A stretch of 64,000 nt of DNA from Fibrobacter sp. UBA7003 (lineage in GTDB: Bacteria; Fibrobacterota; Fibrobacteria; Fibrobacterales; Fibrobacteraceae). Numbering within the stretch: position 1 is the first letter of the stretch; every line of letters begins with the position of its first letter. A model generated the notes under the pieces. The model was not told the origin of the DNA, made no database searches, and was given only the letters and a program-made list of their open reading frames with translations. Below, in pieces: positions 42,729 through 51,522 of this stretch. The position numbers were made by a program, and so were the translations under genes. The DNA is taken from the NCBI GenBank assembly GCA_002449765.1, contig DJXN01000005.1:55234-119233 (forward strand), given 5' to 3'.

Positions 42729-42807
42729 GAGCCAAATATAAAATATATGCGAACGCAAGCGTTCGCGCTTCACTCGCCTTACGATTTTTTTCAGTTGCGA
42801 GCAGAGC

Positions 42808-42840
42808 AAAAAAAAAGAATCTCGACTTTCATCGAGATTC
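42808..42840. terminator. Terminator of pgk (complement), also usable on the plus strand
   Basis: AATCTCGA pairs with TCGAGATT; T run on the complement. The repeat copy B lies between this hairpin and the pgk stop. Confidence 0.75.
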
Positions 42841-42852
42841 ACAAAATCCAAT

Positions 42853-42945
42853 TTTTTCTTAGAGGCGAGTGAGACAAGGCGGAGGGACCGAAGCTGTATA
42901 AGACATACAGCGAGGGTCCCGACAACGCAGTATCGCGAAGCCTAT
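42853..42945 (+). repeat. Structured intergenic repeat, copy B (3' UTR of pgk)
   Basis: GGGACCGAAGCTGTATAAG, then CATACAGCGAGGGTCCCGA. It shares at least 70 bp with copy A at 35605-35690, including flanking GAGTGAG and GCGAAG blocks. Confidence 0.7.
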
Positions 42946-42954
42946 AAGGGAAAA

Positions 42955-44211
42955 TTACTTATCCGTGAGGAATGCGACGCCCGGAAGAACCTTGCCTTCC
43001 AGCAGTTCGAGGGAAGCGCCACCACCCGTAGAGGTGTGGGTCACCTTCTTGTCTGCGCCGTACTTCTTGGCAGCCGTAGCGGTATCGCCACCACCGATCA
43101 CGGTGATTGCGCCGGCAGCGGTAGCTTCGACGATAGCGTCGGCCATAGCCTTGGTAGCCTTTTCGAAAGCTTCGAATTCGAACACGCCTGCAGGGCCGTT
43201 CCAGACGATGGTCTTGGCGGACTTGATAGCGTTCACGAAGAGCTTGGTGGATTCAGCGCCCACATCGAGGCCCATCCAGCCAGCCGGAATGCCTTCGGCG
43301 TCAGAAACAGCCTTCGTGGCAGCGTCGGCAGCGAACTTGTCAGCAGCGATGTAGTCGACCGGGAGGATGATTTCCTTGCCAGCAGCCTTGGCCTTGGCCA
43401 TCAGATCCGGAACGAGCTTGGCACCTTCTTCGTCAAACAAAGAAGAACCGATTTCGATGTTGTTCAAAACCTTCTTGAAGGTGAAAGCCATGCCACCGCC
43501 GATGATGATCTTGTCGGCCTTGTCGAGGAGGTTGTTGATGAGCTGGATCTTGTCAGCGACCTTTGCACCGCCGAGGATGGCGAGGAACGGACGCGGAGGA
43601 TTGTTGAGCACCTGGTCGAATGCCTTGAGTTCCTTGTTCATGAGGAACCCGGCAGCGCGCTGCGGAAGTTCAACACCAGTCATGGAGGAGTGGTCGCGGT
43701 GAGCGGTACCGAAAGCGTCGTTCACGTAGACGTCAGCGAGCTTGGTAAGGCTTGCGCGGAAGGCCTTCACGGCTTCCTTGTCGGCCTTTTCCTTGGTTTC
43801 GGTGCCATCGGCGTTCTTGATCTTGCGCTTGCCTTCTTCTTCGATGTGGAAGCGGAGGTTTTCGAGGAGGATGATTTCACCCGGCTTGATAGCGGCGCAG
43901 GCGGCTTCGACTTCCGGACCCACGCAGTCGGAGAGGAACTTCACCGGCTTCTTGATGAGTTCTTCGAGCTTCTTGGCAACCGGGGCGAGCGTGTACTTCA
44001 TGTTCTTTTCGCCATTCGGACGACCCAGGTGGGAAGCGAGCACGACGGCTGCACCGTGATCGAGAGCGTACTGGATGGTCGGGAGAGCGGCTTCGATACG
44101 CTTGGTGTTGGTGATTTCGCCAGTCACCTTGTCCTGCGGAACGTTGAAGTCAACACGGATGAACACGCGCTTGCCGGCGAGTTCGAGATCTTCGATAGAG
44201 AGCTTTGCCAT
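42955..44211 (-). CDS. pgk: Phosphoglycerate kinase
   Basis: 418 residues, normal length. It transfers phosphate from 1,3-bisphosphoglycerate to ADP in glycolysis. The N-terminal substrate signature RVDFNVP, then [12 protein letters not shown] and [11 protein letters not shown], and the C-terminal nucleotide loop [14 protein letters not shown] are all present. GAGG precedes the ATG with a long spacer. Codons are strongly biased toward the set used by other housekeeping genes here, consistent with high expression. Monocistronic, with repeat copy B and a terminator downstream. Confidence 0.96.
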   Translation of the reverse strand: MAKLSIEDLELAGKRVFIRVDFNVPQDKVTGEITNTKRIEAALPTIQYALDHGAAVVLASHLGRPNGEKNMKYTLAPVAKKLEELIKKPVKFLSDCVGPEVEAACAAIKPGEIILLENLRFHIEEEGKRKIKNADGTETKEKADKEAVKAFRASLTKLADVYVNDAFGTAHRDHSSMTGVELPQRAAGFLMNKELKAFDQVLNNPPRPFLAILGGAKVADKIQLINNLLDKADKIIIGGGMAFTFKKVLNNIEIGSSLFDEEGAKLVPDLMAKAKAAGKEIILPVDYIAADKFAADAATKAVSDAEGIPAGWMGLDVGAESTKLFVNAIKSAKTIVWNGPAGVFEFEAFEKATKAMADAIVEATAAGAITVIGGGDTATAAKKYGADKKVTHTSTGGGASLELLEGKVLPGVAFLTDK

Positions 44212-44406
44212 TATGGATTCCTCTTTTAGGGTTAAAATTTACGGGCTAAAAAGTAGAATTTTTCGTGCCGAAATACCATATAAATGGCAAGAAAGATTGT
44301 TCTACGTCATAAAATGGGGTTAAAAGCCTCAAAAAAACTTATTTTTTTTAACATCTTCCCTTTTTTTTATATATTTCTCCAAAAAGAGTCTGAATCGGAG
44401 ATTAAG

Positions 44407-45471
44407 ATGAAGATGAAGCGTCTGTTTTTTGTGGCACTCTGCCTTTCCGTTGCATCGGCTTTCGCCGGGCCCTATGACATTGAAGAATTTACAGCGACCG
44501 ATGCCGGAAGCCCCGACAACTATATTACAGCCGAATTCGGCGGCCAGCTCAAGACCGCTCCGGCAGACGAGGTCAGCTCCCTCCAGGAAGGCCGTCTCGT
44601 CGTCCGTCAGAAGTTTACAGACCCGTTTGGCGAGCAGCCCACCGCCTACCAGCTCTACCAGGGAGGCAAAGGCAACCTTTCCTCGATAGCCGCCCTGAAG
44701 GCCGACGGCGTTGACTACTCCAAGCTCGTCACGGCCAAGTTCTACGCCCGCCGCGGCATGCCTGCCGAAGAAGATGTCGAGACCGTCTACTTCGATGGCA
44801 AGTCCGTCTTTATCCCGGGCTACTCCACCGCTTTCGCCTTCATCGACGGCGCCTCCGTGCAACTGACCGGCTCCGCTCCCGCCGAAGAACCTCCTTCCGC
44901 AAAGCCCGCCGTGGCCTCCAGCGAAGAAGAGGAATGCGACGAATACGATCCGGACTGCGAAGAAGAAGACGAAGATGAGGATGTCGATGTCACCGGCGAT
45001 CTCGACGAATCCAACGCCAAGGCCGACGCCCGCGACTATGCCATCAGCGACGCTTCCGAAAACGCCACCGACCGTTTCGGTATCGCCGACGAAGTCCGCT
45101 TCTGGACTGCCATCGGTCTTTCCGCATTGGCAGCCACCGGCGCCGTTATCGGCGTGCTGCAGCACATGGAAGCGAACAAGGCCGGCAGCGCCTACGACGA
45201 CCTCAGCGGCCTTCATGACAAGATTATGAACGGCGACGGCGAAGGTTTCCAGGGCATCAACAACGCCTGCCAGACAAACGACAATCCGGAAGCTTGCGTC
45301 ATCGCGATGAAGCAGTATGCCGATTTCGGTATTCCCTACACGGTTAACGAACTCGAAAAGCGCATAGAAACCAACAAGAACACCCGCGATTCCTACGCAT
45401 TCGCCCGTAACCTCTGGTTTGGCTTCACCGCAGTCTCCCTGACGGCAGCCATCGTGCTCTTCGTATGGTAA
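44407..45471 (+). CDS. Exported membrane protein with an acidic linker, unknown function
   Basis: 354 residues from the ATG at 44407, which follows GGAG with a 6-nt spacer; an upstream frame adds a poor, hydrophobic N-terminus. The signal peptide ends SAFA (about residue 19). Residues about 20-155 form a soluble domain. About 165-215 is highly acidic (runs of Glu and Asp), perhaps calcium-binding or disordered. Two membrane helices near the C-terminus (ATGAVIGVL; WFGFTAVSLTAAIVLFVW) enclose a soluble stretch, a pattern like the PEGA protein at 15459. Its stop overlaps the folB start. Confidence 0.7.
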   Translation: MKMKRLFFVALCLSVASAFAGPYDIEEFTATDAGSPDNYITAEFGGQLKTAPADEVSSLQEGRLVVRQKFTDPFGEQPTAYQLYQGGKGNLSSIAALKADGVDYSKLVTAKFYARRGMPAEEDVETVYFDGKSVFIPGYSTAFAFIDGASVQLTGSAPAEEPPSAKPAVASSEEEECDEYDPDCEEEDEDEDVDVTGDLDESNAKADARDYAISDASENATDRFGIADEVRFWTAIGLSALAATGAVIGVLQHMEANKAGSAYDDLSGLHDKIMNGDGEGFQGINNACQTNDNPEACVIAMKQYADFGIPYTVNELEKRIETNKNTRDSYAFARNLWFGFTAVSLTAAIVLFVW

Positions 45472-45830
45472 TCGAAACCGGGAAAATTTCACTAAAAGAC
45501 ATTAAGTTCTGCTGTATCCTCGGCACCCTCCCAAGCGAGAGGGTAAGGGAACAGCCTGTTGTCCTGAACGTATCCGTATGGCTGGATTTTTCGCTGGCCG
45601 CCCAAAATGACGACCTGGTCCATTCCATAGACTACGCCCGACTTTCGGACGATTTAAAGAAATTCATCCAGGACTCCCAGTTCCAGCTCGAAGAGACGCT
45701 AGTCCTCGAAACGGCGAAGCATATCCTGGAAAACTACCCCAAGGCCCAGATGGCCGAAGTTTCCATCTGCAAGCCGCAGGCTATCCCGGACTGTGCAGGG
45801 GCAGAATCGACCATCCGCATCCGCCGATAA
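45465..45830 (+). CDS. folB: Dihydroneopterin aldolase
   Basis: 121 residues, typical length. It converts 7,8-dihydroneopterin to 6-hydroxymethyl-dihydropterin and glycolaldehyde in folate synthesis. LKDIKFCCILGTLPSERVREQPVVLNVSVWLD is the family's N-terminal strand with the conserved Gly and Arg, and VSICKPQAIPDC ends with the active-site Lys segment. Its ATG lies inside the last codons of the upstream gene (7-nt overlap), so they are translationally coupled although functionally unrelated. Confidence 0.88.
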   Translation: MVIETGKISLKDIKFCCILGTLPSERVREQPVVLNVSVWLDFSLAAQNDDLVHSIDYARLSDDLKKFIQDSQFQLEETLVLETAKHILENYPKAQMAEVSICKPQAIPDCAGAESTIRIRR

Positions 45831-45832
45831 GG

Positions 45833-47353
45833 CTATCCCATAGTCCTATAGCGCAGGGCCTCGGCGAGGTCCGCGATCTCCACGTCGGGTGCCTGCCTCA
45901 AATCGGCAATCGTGCGCGCCACCTTCAGGAGCCTGAAGAATCCTCTCGCGCTCAGGTTCATCTTGTCCGACGAAGCGACAGCGAAACGCTCGGTCTCGCT
46001 CGACATGTTCGCAAACTTGCGGGCGCACTCCGATGTCATTTCGGAATTCGACTTGAACGGCAATCCCTCGAACCTGCGGCGTTGCACAGCTCGCGCGGCA
46101 CAGACCCTGCGACGGATGTCGGCAGAACTTTCGCGGCCGCCGCCATCCACAAGCGATCGCGAATCCATGGGAGGCACGCTCACCTGGATATCGATACGGT
46201 CCAACAGCGGTCCCGATATCTTTTCGCGGTAGCGCTTGCGGGCATCGGGCAGGCACGTGCAGGCGCGTCGCGGATCCATGGCGAATCCGCAGGGGCAGGG
46301 GTTCATCGCGGCTCCCATCATGAACCGAGCAGGCCAAACGACCGTGCCGCTTGCCCGGCTCACCGAGATAAAGCCGTCTTCCATCGGCTCACGCAGAGCT
46401 TCCAGCACGCAGCGGTTGAACTCCGGGAGTTCGTCCAAAAAGAGAACCCCGTTATGCGCAAGGCTAGCCTCCCCGGGCAACAGCCTCGAACCGCCGCCCA
46501 CGAGCGACACCATCGACGCGCTATGGTGCGGGGTCCTGAAAGGCCGCGACCGCACCGGGCGAAACGAGAACGCATCCCCCGCGCGACTCGCACAGGAATG
46601 GATGCGGGTCGTCTCCAGAACTTCCTCGTCCGTCATGTCCGGCAGTATTCCCGGCAAGCACCGGGCGCAGAGCGTCTTGCCCGCGCCCGGCGAACCGACC
46701 AGCAAAAAATTGTGGGCGCCCGCCGCGGCAACTTCCAGGGCACGCTTCACCCCCTCCATCCCAACCACATTGGCAAAATCGGGGACGCACCCCTGTACCG
46801 AGACATCCCGTTTCAACCCCTCGGCAATCTGGACTTTCCCCGATTTTCCCTCCAGAAAATCAACACACTCCTTCAGCGTCGAGACGCTCACATAGCGAAG
46901 ACCTTCCACCAGCGCGGCCTCTTCCGCATTTGCATGCGGAACGACCAAGACGCTTGAACCGTCCTTGGGCAAACTCATCGCGATGGACAGAACTCCCCTC
47001 ACTGGCTTCAACAACCCATCTAAAGAAAGTTCACCCACAAAGACAAAGCGTTCCAGGTTCCGGATTTCGATCTCTCCAGTCGAATCCAGCATCCCTATCG
47101 CCAGTGGAAGGTCGAGTGCACTCCCCTCCTTCCGCAGATCCGCCGGTGACAAGTTCACGGTCGTCCTAAACCCGGTCACGACCTTCCCGATAGACCTCAC
47201 CGCCGACACGACGCGCTCCCGCGACTCGCGCACGGCATTGTCGGGAAGCCCGACAAGGGTGAACCCCGGTAAACCCTGGGAAGAATCTACTTCGACACTA
47301 ACGGGAACAGCCTTTATCCCGAACAGGCAATACGAACGAATTCTGCGGAACAA
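45833..47353 (-). CDS. comM: ComM/YifB-family Mg-chelatase-like AAA+ ATPase
   Basis: 506 residues from a TTG at 47353 (LFRRIRSYCLFGIKA), the first start consistent with the family's N-terminus and usual length; the frame is open further into spoVG. An N-terminal Lon-like domain (VSVEVDSSQGLPGFTLVGLPDNAVRESRERV) precedes the AAA+ core with Walker A VGSPGAGKT and Walker B GVLFLDELPEF, and a C-terminal Mg-chelatase domain. ComM is a helicase that aids branch migration of incoming DNA in natural transformation. The stop is 2 nt from the convergent folB stop. Confidence 0.88.
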   Translation of the reverse strand: MFRRIRSYCLFGIKAVPVSVEVDSSQGLPGFTLVGLPDNAVRESRERVVSAVRSIGKVVTGFRTTVNLSPADLRKEGSALDLPLAIGMLDSTGEIEIRNLERFVFVGELSLDGLLKPVRGVLSIAMSLPKDGSSVLVVPHANAEEAALVEGLRYVSVSTLKECVDFLEGKSGKVQIAEGLKRDVSVQGCVPDFANVVGMEGVKRALEVAAAGAHNFLLVGSPGAGKTLCARCLPGILPDMTDEEVLETTRIHSCASRAGDAFSFRPVRSRPFRTPHHSASMVSLVGGGSRLLPGEASLAHNGVLFLDELPEFNRCVLEALREPMEDGFISVSRASGTVVWPARFMMGAAMNPCPCGFAMDPRRACTCLPDARKRYREKISGPLLDRIDIQVSVPPMDSRSLVDGGGRESSADIRRRVCAARAVQRRRFEGLPFKSNSEMTSECARKFANMSSETERFAVASSDKMNLSARGFFRLLKVARTIADLRQAPDVEIADLAEALRYRTMG

Positions 47354-47363
47354 GATACACCCA

Positions 47364-47687
47364 CTAAGCCACTGCCGCCTGGAATTTTTCGAGCACGCAA
47401 TTTTCGATATGCTCGCGGAGCTGGCGCGAAATCGGCGTGCAGACAGTCTTGTATTCCTCACCCTTGAAGAACGGGTCGATCGGGTAGGACACGAACAGAC
47501 CGTTCACGCCATCCATCACGCGAAGCCCGCGAATTTCAATCTGGTCGTTGAGGACAATGGTCGCAATCGCCTTCATGTGCCCGAGGCTCACGCCATCGCG
47601 GAACGGATAGACAAGGACCTGCGTCACGGCAAGACAATCGAATGCCGTCGACACGTTCACCACTTTTTCTTTTTTTTCTTCTGCCAT
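47364..47687 (-). CDS. spoVG: SpoVG-family regulator
   Basis: 107 residues, ATG at 47687 after AGGAGG. VLVYPFRDGVSLGHMKAIATIVLNDQIEIRGLRVMDGVNGLFVSYPID matches the SpoVG domain, a small DNA/RNA-binding regulator first known from Bacillus sporulation and also present in spirochaetes and other non-sporulating bacteria. A C-terminal TPISRQLREHIENCVLEKFQ completes the fold. It is 10 nt upstream of comM and likely cotranscribed with it. Confidence 0.88.
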   Translation of the reverse strand: MAEEKKEKVVNVSTAFDCLAVTQVLVYPFRDGVSLGHMKAIATIVLNDQIEIRGLRVMDGVNGLFVSYPIDPFFKGEEYKTVCTPISRQLREHIENCVLEKFQAAVA

Positions 47688-47837
47688 AAGGCCTCCTGTA
47701 ATTTGTATGAAACCCGCACCGGAAAACTCACTTTGCTCCGGACCTTCACGGGCGCCCTATAAGTGCAAAAAGCATGCCAATTCCAGAAACAGCGTTTTTG
47801 AGCAAAAAACGGCATTTCCCCATTTTTTTAGTCAGTG

Positions 47838-47872
47838 ACTAAAGTGATTAATCAGTGATTTAATTATCTTGG
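47838..47872. promoter_or_regulatory. Palindromic operator-like sequence before the CBM9-like gene
   Basis: TTTAGTCAGTGACTAAA is a near-perfect 17-bp palindrome directly followed by TGATTAATCA and a second GTGATT half-site, within 40 nt of the start codon. It may bind a regulator. Confidence 0.35.
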
Positions 47873-47876
47873 AGGC

Positions 47877-48428
47877 ATGCTGCTTCAACCGAACATGAAC
47901 TGGGAAAAGAACCAGGGGATCGCCCTCCCCACCGTACTTGCCGAACTGACCGTCTCCCCCGACGCCATCCGAGTCGACTTTACCGTCGAGGAACCGCTCG
48001 ACTGCTTCAGGGCAGACGTCATGGTGAACGGCGGACCCTGCTGGGAAGACTCCTGTGTCGAGATTTTTCTGCAGAATCCACGCAACTCTAGCGAATACTT
48101 CAACTTCGAGACGACCAGCCGCGGATTCATCCTCGCCGCACGTGGACTGGGACGCGAAAACAGGACCAAGCTCGACGATTCTGAAATCGGGACCATCAAG
48201 CGCACGAAGCAACTCGCGAGCGTCGTCGGGGACTTCATCAGCTGGGGTATGAGCGTCACCCTCCCCGCGGCCCTGTTCGGGATTGAATCGTTCGAAGGGA
48301 TGCGCCTTCGTGGCAACCTCTACAAGTGCGCCGACAAGGCAAAGACCCCCCATTACCTCAGCGCCTTCCCAATCGACACTGAGAGGCCGGATTTCCACCG
48401 TCCCGAGTTTTTCAGGGATTTAAATTAG
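47877..48428 (+). CDS. CBM9-like carbohydrate-binding family protein
   Basis: 183 residues, no signal peptide. The segment CWEDSCVEIFLQNPRNSSEYFNFETTSRGFILAARG matches the carbohydrate-binding family 9-like proteins, which have a beta-sandwich but often no known ligand. A GGAGG lies only one base before the ATG; the spacing is too tight, so the start is uncertain (ATG at 47895 is an alternative with a long spacer). Function unknown; it sits just upstream of the aminotransferase. Confidence 0.7.
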   Translation: MLLQPNMNWEKNQGIALPTVLAELTVSPDAIRVDFTVEEPLDCFRADVMVNGGPCWEDSCVEIFLQNPRNSSEYFNFETTSRGFILAARGLGRENRTKLDDSEIGTIKRTKQLASVVGDFISWGMSVTLPAALFGIESFEGMRLRGNLYKCADKAKTPHYLSAFPIDTERPDFHRPEFFRDLN

Positions 48429-48478
48429 ACCTCCATTTTACTATCTTTGGCCTCGGAATTTTTAACAGGACCAAGGTC

Positions 48479-49771
48479 ATGAGCTACAATCCTCTCGCCG
48501 AACAGGCAAATGCGGAACTCTCCGCAAACGGCTGCAACGTTCTCTCCATGCTTTCCGAAAGGGGCAAGGCGATCTTCTTCCCGCGCAAGGGCATTCTGGG
48601 CCAGGGCGCCGAAGCCAAGGGCTCCGAAATCAACGCGACTATCGGCACCGCCCTCGAAGACGACGGGAGCCCGCTCGTGCTCGACTGCGTGCTCAAGAGC
48701 CTGAACCTCCCCAAGCAGGCGTTCCTGTACGCCCCGAGTTTCGGCAACCCCGACCTCCGCAAGGCCTGGAAGGAACAAATTGTCCGCAAGAACCCGAGCC
48801 TAGAGGGCAAGCAGTTCAGCAACCCGGTCGTGACCTGTGCTTTGACCCACGCCATCAGCTGCGCGGGCTACCTCTTTTTGGACCCGGGTGACGAAGTCAT
48901 CATCCCCGACCTCTACTGGGACAACTACGAGCTCGTGTTCGTGAACAGCTGCGGCGCGAAGATCAAGACGTTCAACACCTTCAAGGACGGCGGGTTCGAT
49001 ACCGAAGCCCTCAAGGCCGCCCTCGCCGAAAGCAAGAGCCAGAAGAAGGTCGTGCTCCTGAACTTCCCGAACAACCCGACCGGCTACACCGCAACAGAGA
49101 AGGAAGCCGTCGAAATCGCGAAGATCCTCACCGACTGCGCCGCCGCGGGCAACAAGGTCGTGGCCCTGCTCGACGACGCCTACTTCGGACTCGTGTACGA
49201 GGAAGGCGTGACCAAGGAATCCCTGTTCGTGAAGCTGCTCGAAGCCAACGAGAACCTGCTCGCCGTCAAGCTCGACGGCCCCACCAAGGAAGACTACGTG
49301 TGGGGCTTCCGCGTCGGGTTCATGACCTTCGGTTTCAAGGGCGCCACCGAAGCCCAGCTCAAGGCCCTCGAGGACAAGGCCGCCGGTACGGTCCGCGGCA
49401 ACATCTCTAACGCCCCGAGCATCAGCCAGAAGATCCTGCTCGCCGCCTTCCAGAGCCCGGAATACCTGCAGCAGAAACAGGAAAAGTACAACACGCTCAA
49501 GAAGCGCTTCGACATCATCAAGAACGAACTCGCCGCGCACCCGGAATACAAGGAGGCCTTCGAGGCCATGCCCTGCAACAGCGGTTACTTTATGTGCATC
49601 AAGCCGAAGGGCGTCGATGCCGAGGAACTCCGCCAGAAGCTCATCAAGGACTACAGCACGGGAACCATCATGCTTTCGGGCCTTATCCGCATCGCATTCA
49701 GCGCCGTCCCGACCGAAAAACTCGGCAAGCTGTTCGAAAATATTTATAATTGCATTTTGAAGATGAAATAA
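48479..49771 (+). CDS. Class I/II aminotransferase (PLP)
   Basis: 430 residues. PLP fold-type I; SFGNPDLRKAWKEQI, IIPDLYWDNYELVF, LLNFPNNPTGYTAT (Asn contact) and DDAYFGLVYEE (Asp contact) lead to the Schiff-base Lys region VKLDGPTKEDYVWGFRVGF. Substrate could be aromatic or branched-chain amino acids; sequence alone does not decide. A TATCTT box at 48442-48447 is a likely promoter, and AGGACC lies upstream of the ATG. Strong codon bias. It ends 33 nt before citrate synthase. Confidence 0.88.
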   Translation: MSYNPLAEQANAELSANGCNVLSMLSERGKAIFFPRKGILGQGAEAKGSEINATIGTALEDDGSPLVLDCVLKSLNLPKQAFLYAPSFGNPDLRKAWKEQIVRKNPSLEGKQFSNPVVTCALTHAISCAGYLFLDPGDEVIIPDLYWDNYELVFVNSCGAKIKTFNTFKDGGFDTEALKAALAESKSQKKVVLLNFPNNPTGYTATEKEAVEIAKILTDCAAAGNKVVALLDDAYFGLVYEEGVTKESLFVKLLEANENLLAVKLDGPTKEDYVWGFRVGFMTFGFKGATEAQLKALEDKAAGTVRGNISNAPSISQKILLAAFQSPEYLQQKQEKYNTLKKRFDIIKNELAAHPEYKEAFEAMPCNSGYFMCIKPKGVDAEELRQKLIKDYSTGTIMLSGLIRIAFSAVPTEKLGKLFENIYNCILKMK

Positions 49772-49804
49772 TTGGCGGTTGAAACCCGCCCCTCCGGAGG
49801 ATAA

Positions 49805-51094
49805 ATGTCCGAAAAGGCAACACTGAACTATAATGGCAAGAGCTACGAACTAAGCGTGGTGGAAGGTTCCGAGGGCGAACACGGCCTCGACATCAGCACG
49901 CTGCGCAAGGATTCCGGGCTTGTCACGCTGGATTACGGCTACCTGAACACGGGCAGCACCAAGAGCGCCATTACGTTTGTTGACGGCGAAAAGGGCGTCC
50001 TCCGCTACCGAGGCTACTCCATCGAAGATCTTGCCGAGAAGGCCACCTTCCCCGAGACCGCGTGGCTCCTGATTTACGGAGAACTCCCCACGCAGGAACA
50101 GCTCGGGCACTTCCGCACGCTCCTTACCGAGAATGCGCTTTTGCACGAGAACCTGCTGCACTTCTTCCGCGAAATGCCGCCGAGCGCGCACCCGATGGGC
50201 ATCCTCAGTTCCATCGTGAACGCCGTGGGCCTCTTTACCCCGCGCTTCTACGACGACGAAAACATCGCGAGCGCCTTCGAGCTCACTACCGCGGGCCTTA
50301 TTTCCAAGATCCGCACCATCGCCGCCTTCGCCTACAAGGCAAGCATCGGCGAACCGTTCGTGTACCCCGAAGCGGAACGCAGCTACTGCAGCAACTTCCT
50401 CAACATGATGTTCAGCAGCAAGGCCCGCCCCTACCACCCGGACCCGATCATGGAACGCGCGCTCAACACGCTCCTGATTGTGCATGCCGACCACGAGCAG
50501 AACTGCTCCACCTCGACCGTGCGCATGGTGGGCAGTTCGCAGGCGAACCTCTACGCGAGTATCTGTGCTGGCATCTGCGCCCTGTGGGGCCCGCTCCACG
50601 GCGGTGCAAACCAGGCCGTGCTCGAGACACTGCTCCGCATCCAGCAGAGCGGCATGACCATCGAGCAGGTGATGGACAAGGCCAAGGACAAGAAGGACCC
50701 GTTCCGTCTTTCCGGATTCGGCCACCGCGTGTACAAGAGCTACGACCCGCGCGCCAAGGTGCTCAAGAAACTCATGTACCAAGTGTTCGAGCGCGAACAC
50801 GTGCACGACCCGCTCCTGGATATCGCCATCAAGCTCGAAGAAGCCGCCCTGAAGGACGACTACTTCATCGCGCGCAAGCTCTACCCGAACGTGGACTTCT
50901 ACTCGGGCATCCTCTATCGCGCCATGGGCATCCCGACGAACATGCTTACCGTGATGTTCGCCATCGGACGCCTCCCCGGCTGGATTGCCCACTGGAAGGA
51001 AATGCACGACGACCCGAATTCCAAGATCAACCGTCCGCGCCAGATTTACACCGGCTACACGGAACGGCCCTGGATTGATAGGGACAAGCGATAA
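49805..51094 (+). CDS. gltA: Citrate synthase
   Basis: 429 residues, type II hexameric size. It condenses acetyl-CoA and oxaloacetate into citrate. Motifs YRGYSIEDLAEKATFPETAWLLIYGELPT, LIVHADHEQNCSTSTVRMVGSSQANLYAS, LWGPLHGGANQAV (His) and GFGHRVYKSYDPRAK (His/Arg) are intact. GGAGG precedes the ATG with a 4-nt spacer. A strong terminator follows, so it is the last gene after the aminotransferase. Confidence 0.95.
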   Translation: MSEKATLNYNGKSYELSVVEGSEGEHGLDISTLRKDSGLVTLDYGYLNTGSTKSAITFVDGEKGVLRYRGYSIEDLAEKATFPETAWLLIYGELPTQEQLGHFRTLLTENALLHENLLHFFREMPPSAHPMGILSSIVNAVGLFTPRFYDDENIASAFELTTAGLISKIRTIAAFAYKASIGEPFVYPEAERSYCSNFLNMMFSSKARPYHPDPIMERALNTLLIVHADHEQNCSTSTVRMVGSSQANLYASICAGICALWGPLHGGANQAVLETLLRIQQSGMTIEQVMDKAKDKKDPFRLSGFGHRVYKSYDPRAKVLKKLMYQVFEREHVHDPLLDIAIKLEEAALKDDYFIARKLYPNVDFYSGILYRAMGIPTNMLTVMFAIGRLPGWIAHWKEMHDDPNSKINRPRQIYTGYTERPWIDRDKR

Positions 51095-51137
51095 ACAATA
51101 GGCTCGCCAGCCCTGCAGACCACTTTAAAGCAAAACG

Positions 51138-51168
51138 AGCGGACGACAATTATTGTCGTTCGCTTTTT
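51138..51168. terminator. Terminator after citrate synthase
   Basis: Long stem GCGGACGACAAT / ATTGTCGTTCGC with one mismatch, then a T run on the plus strand. Confidence 0.85.
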
Positions 51169-51180
51169 GTATAAGATTTC

Positions 51181-51519
51181 TTACTTCACCACCAACGCCA
51201 CAATCGCGGCAATCAAGCCGCCAAGCAACAGCGCAGCGATTACGACGGCGATGACCATGAACCACTTGGCGTATTTCAGGATTTTCACCATGGCTGAATT
51301 CTGGTCCTTTGTGAACTGCTGAACCGCATTCATGGTCGCAGTCACGAGGAATCCGATGTCGTCAATCCAGCCCACTACGGGGATGGCATCGGGCGCCAAG
51401 TCGATGGGCGATGCCGTGTACAAAAGCGACATGATGACGAGGAAAACGGCAAGCCCCTTCTGCATAGGCGAGGCACCGTTCAATTCCTTCACATCGAAAA
51501 CTTCGGGTTCTTTATCCAT
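51181..51519 (-). CDS. DUF1232 (YkvA-type) membrane protein
   Basis: 112 residues. The segment YTASPIDLAPDAIPVVGWIDDIGFL is the DUF1232 signature, followed by a second hydrophobic helix (WFMVIAVVIAALLLGGLIAAIVALVV). Such small inner-membrane proteins have no established function. Its gap from the GH51-like gene upstream is only 3 nt, so it probably shares that transcript. Confidence 0.8.
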   Translation of the reverse strand: MDKEPEVFDVKELNGASPMQKGLAVFLVIMSLLYTASPIDLAPDAIPVVGWIDDIGFLVTATMNAVQQFTKDQNSAMVKILKYAKWFMVIAVVIAALLLGGLIAAIVALVVK

Positions 51520-51522
51520 ATC

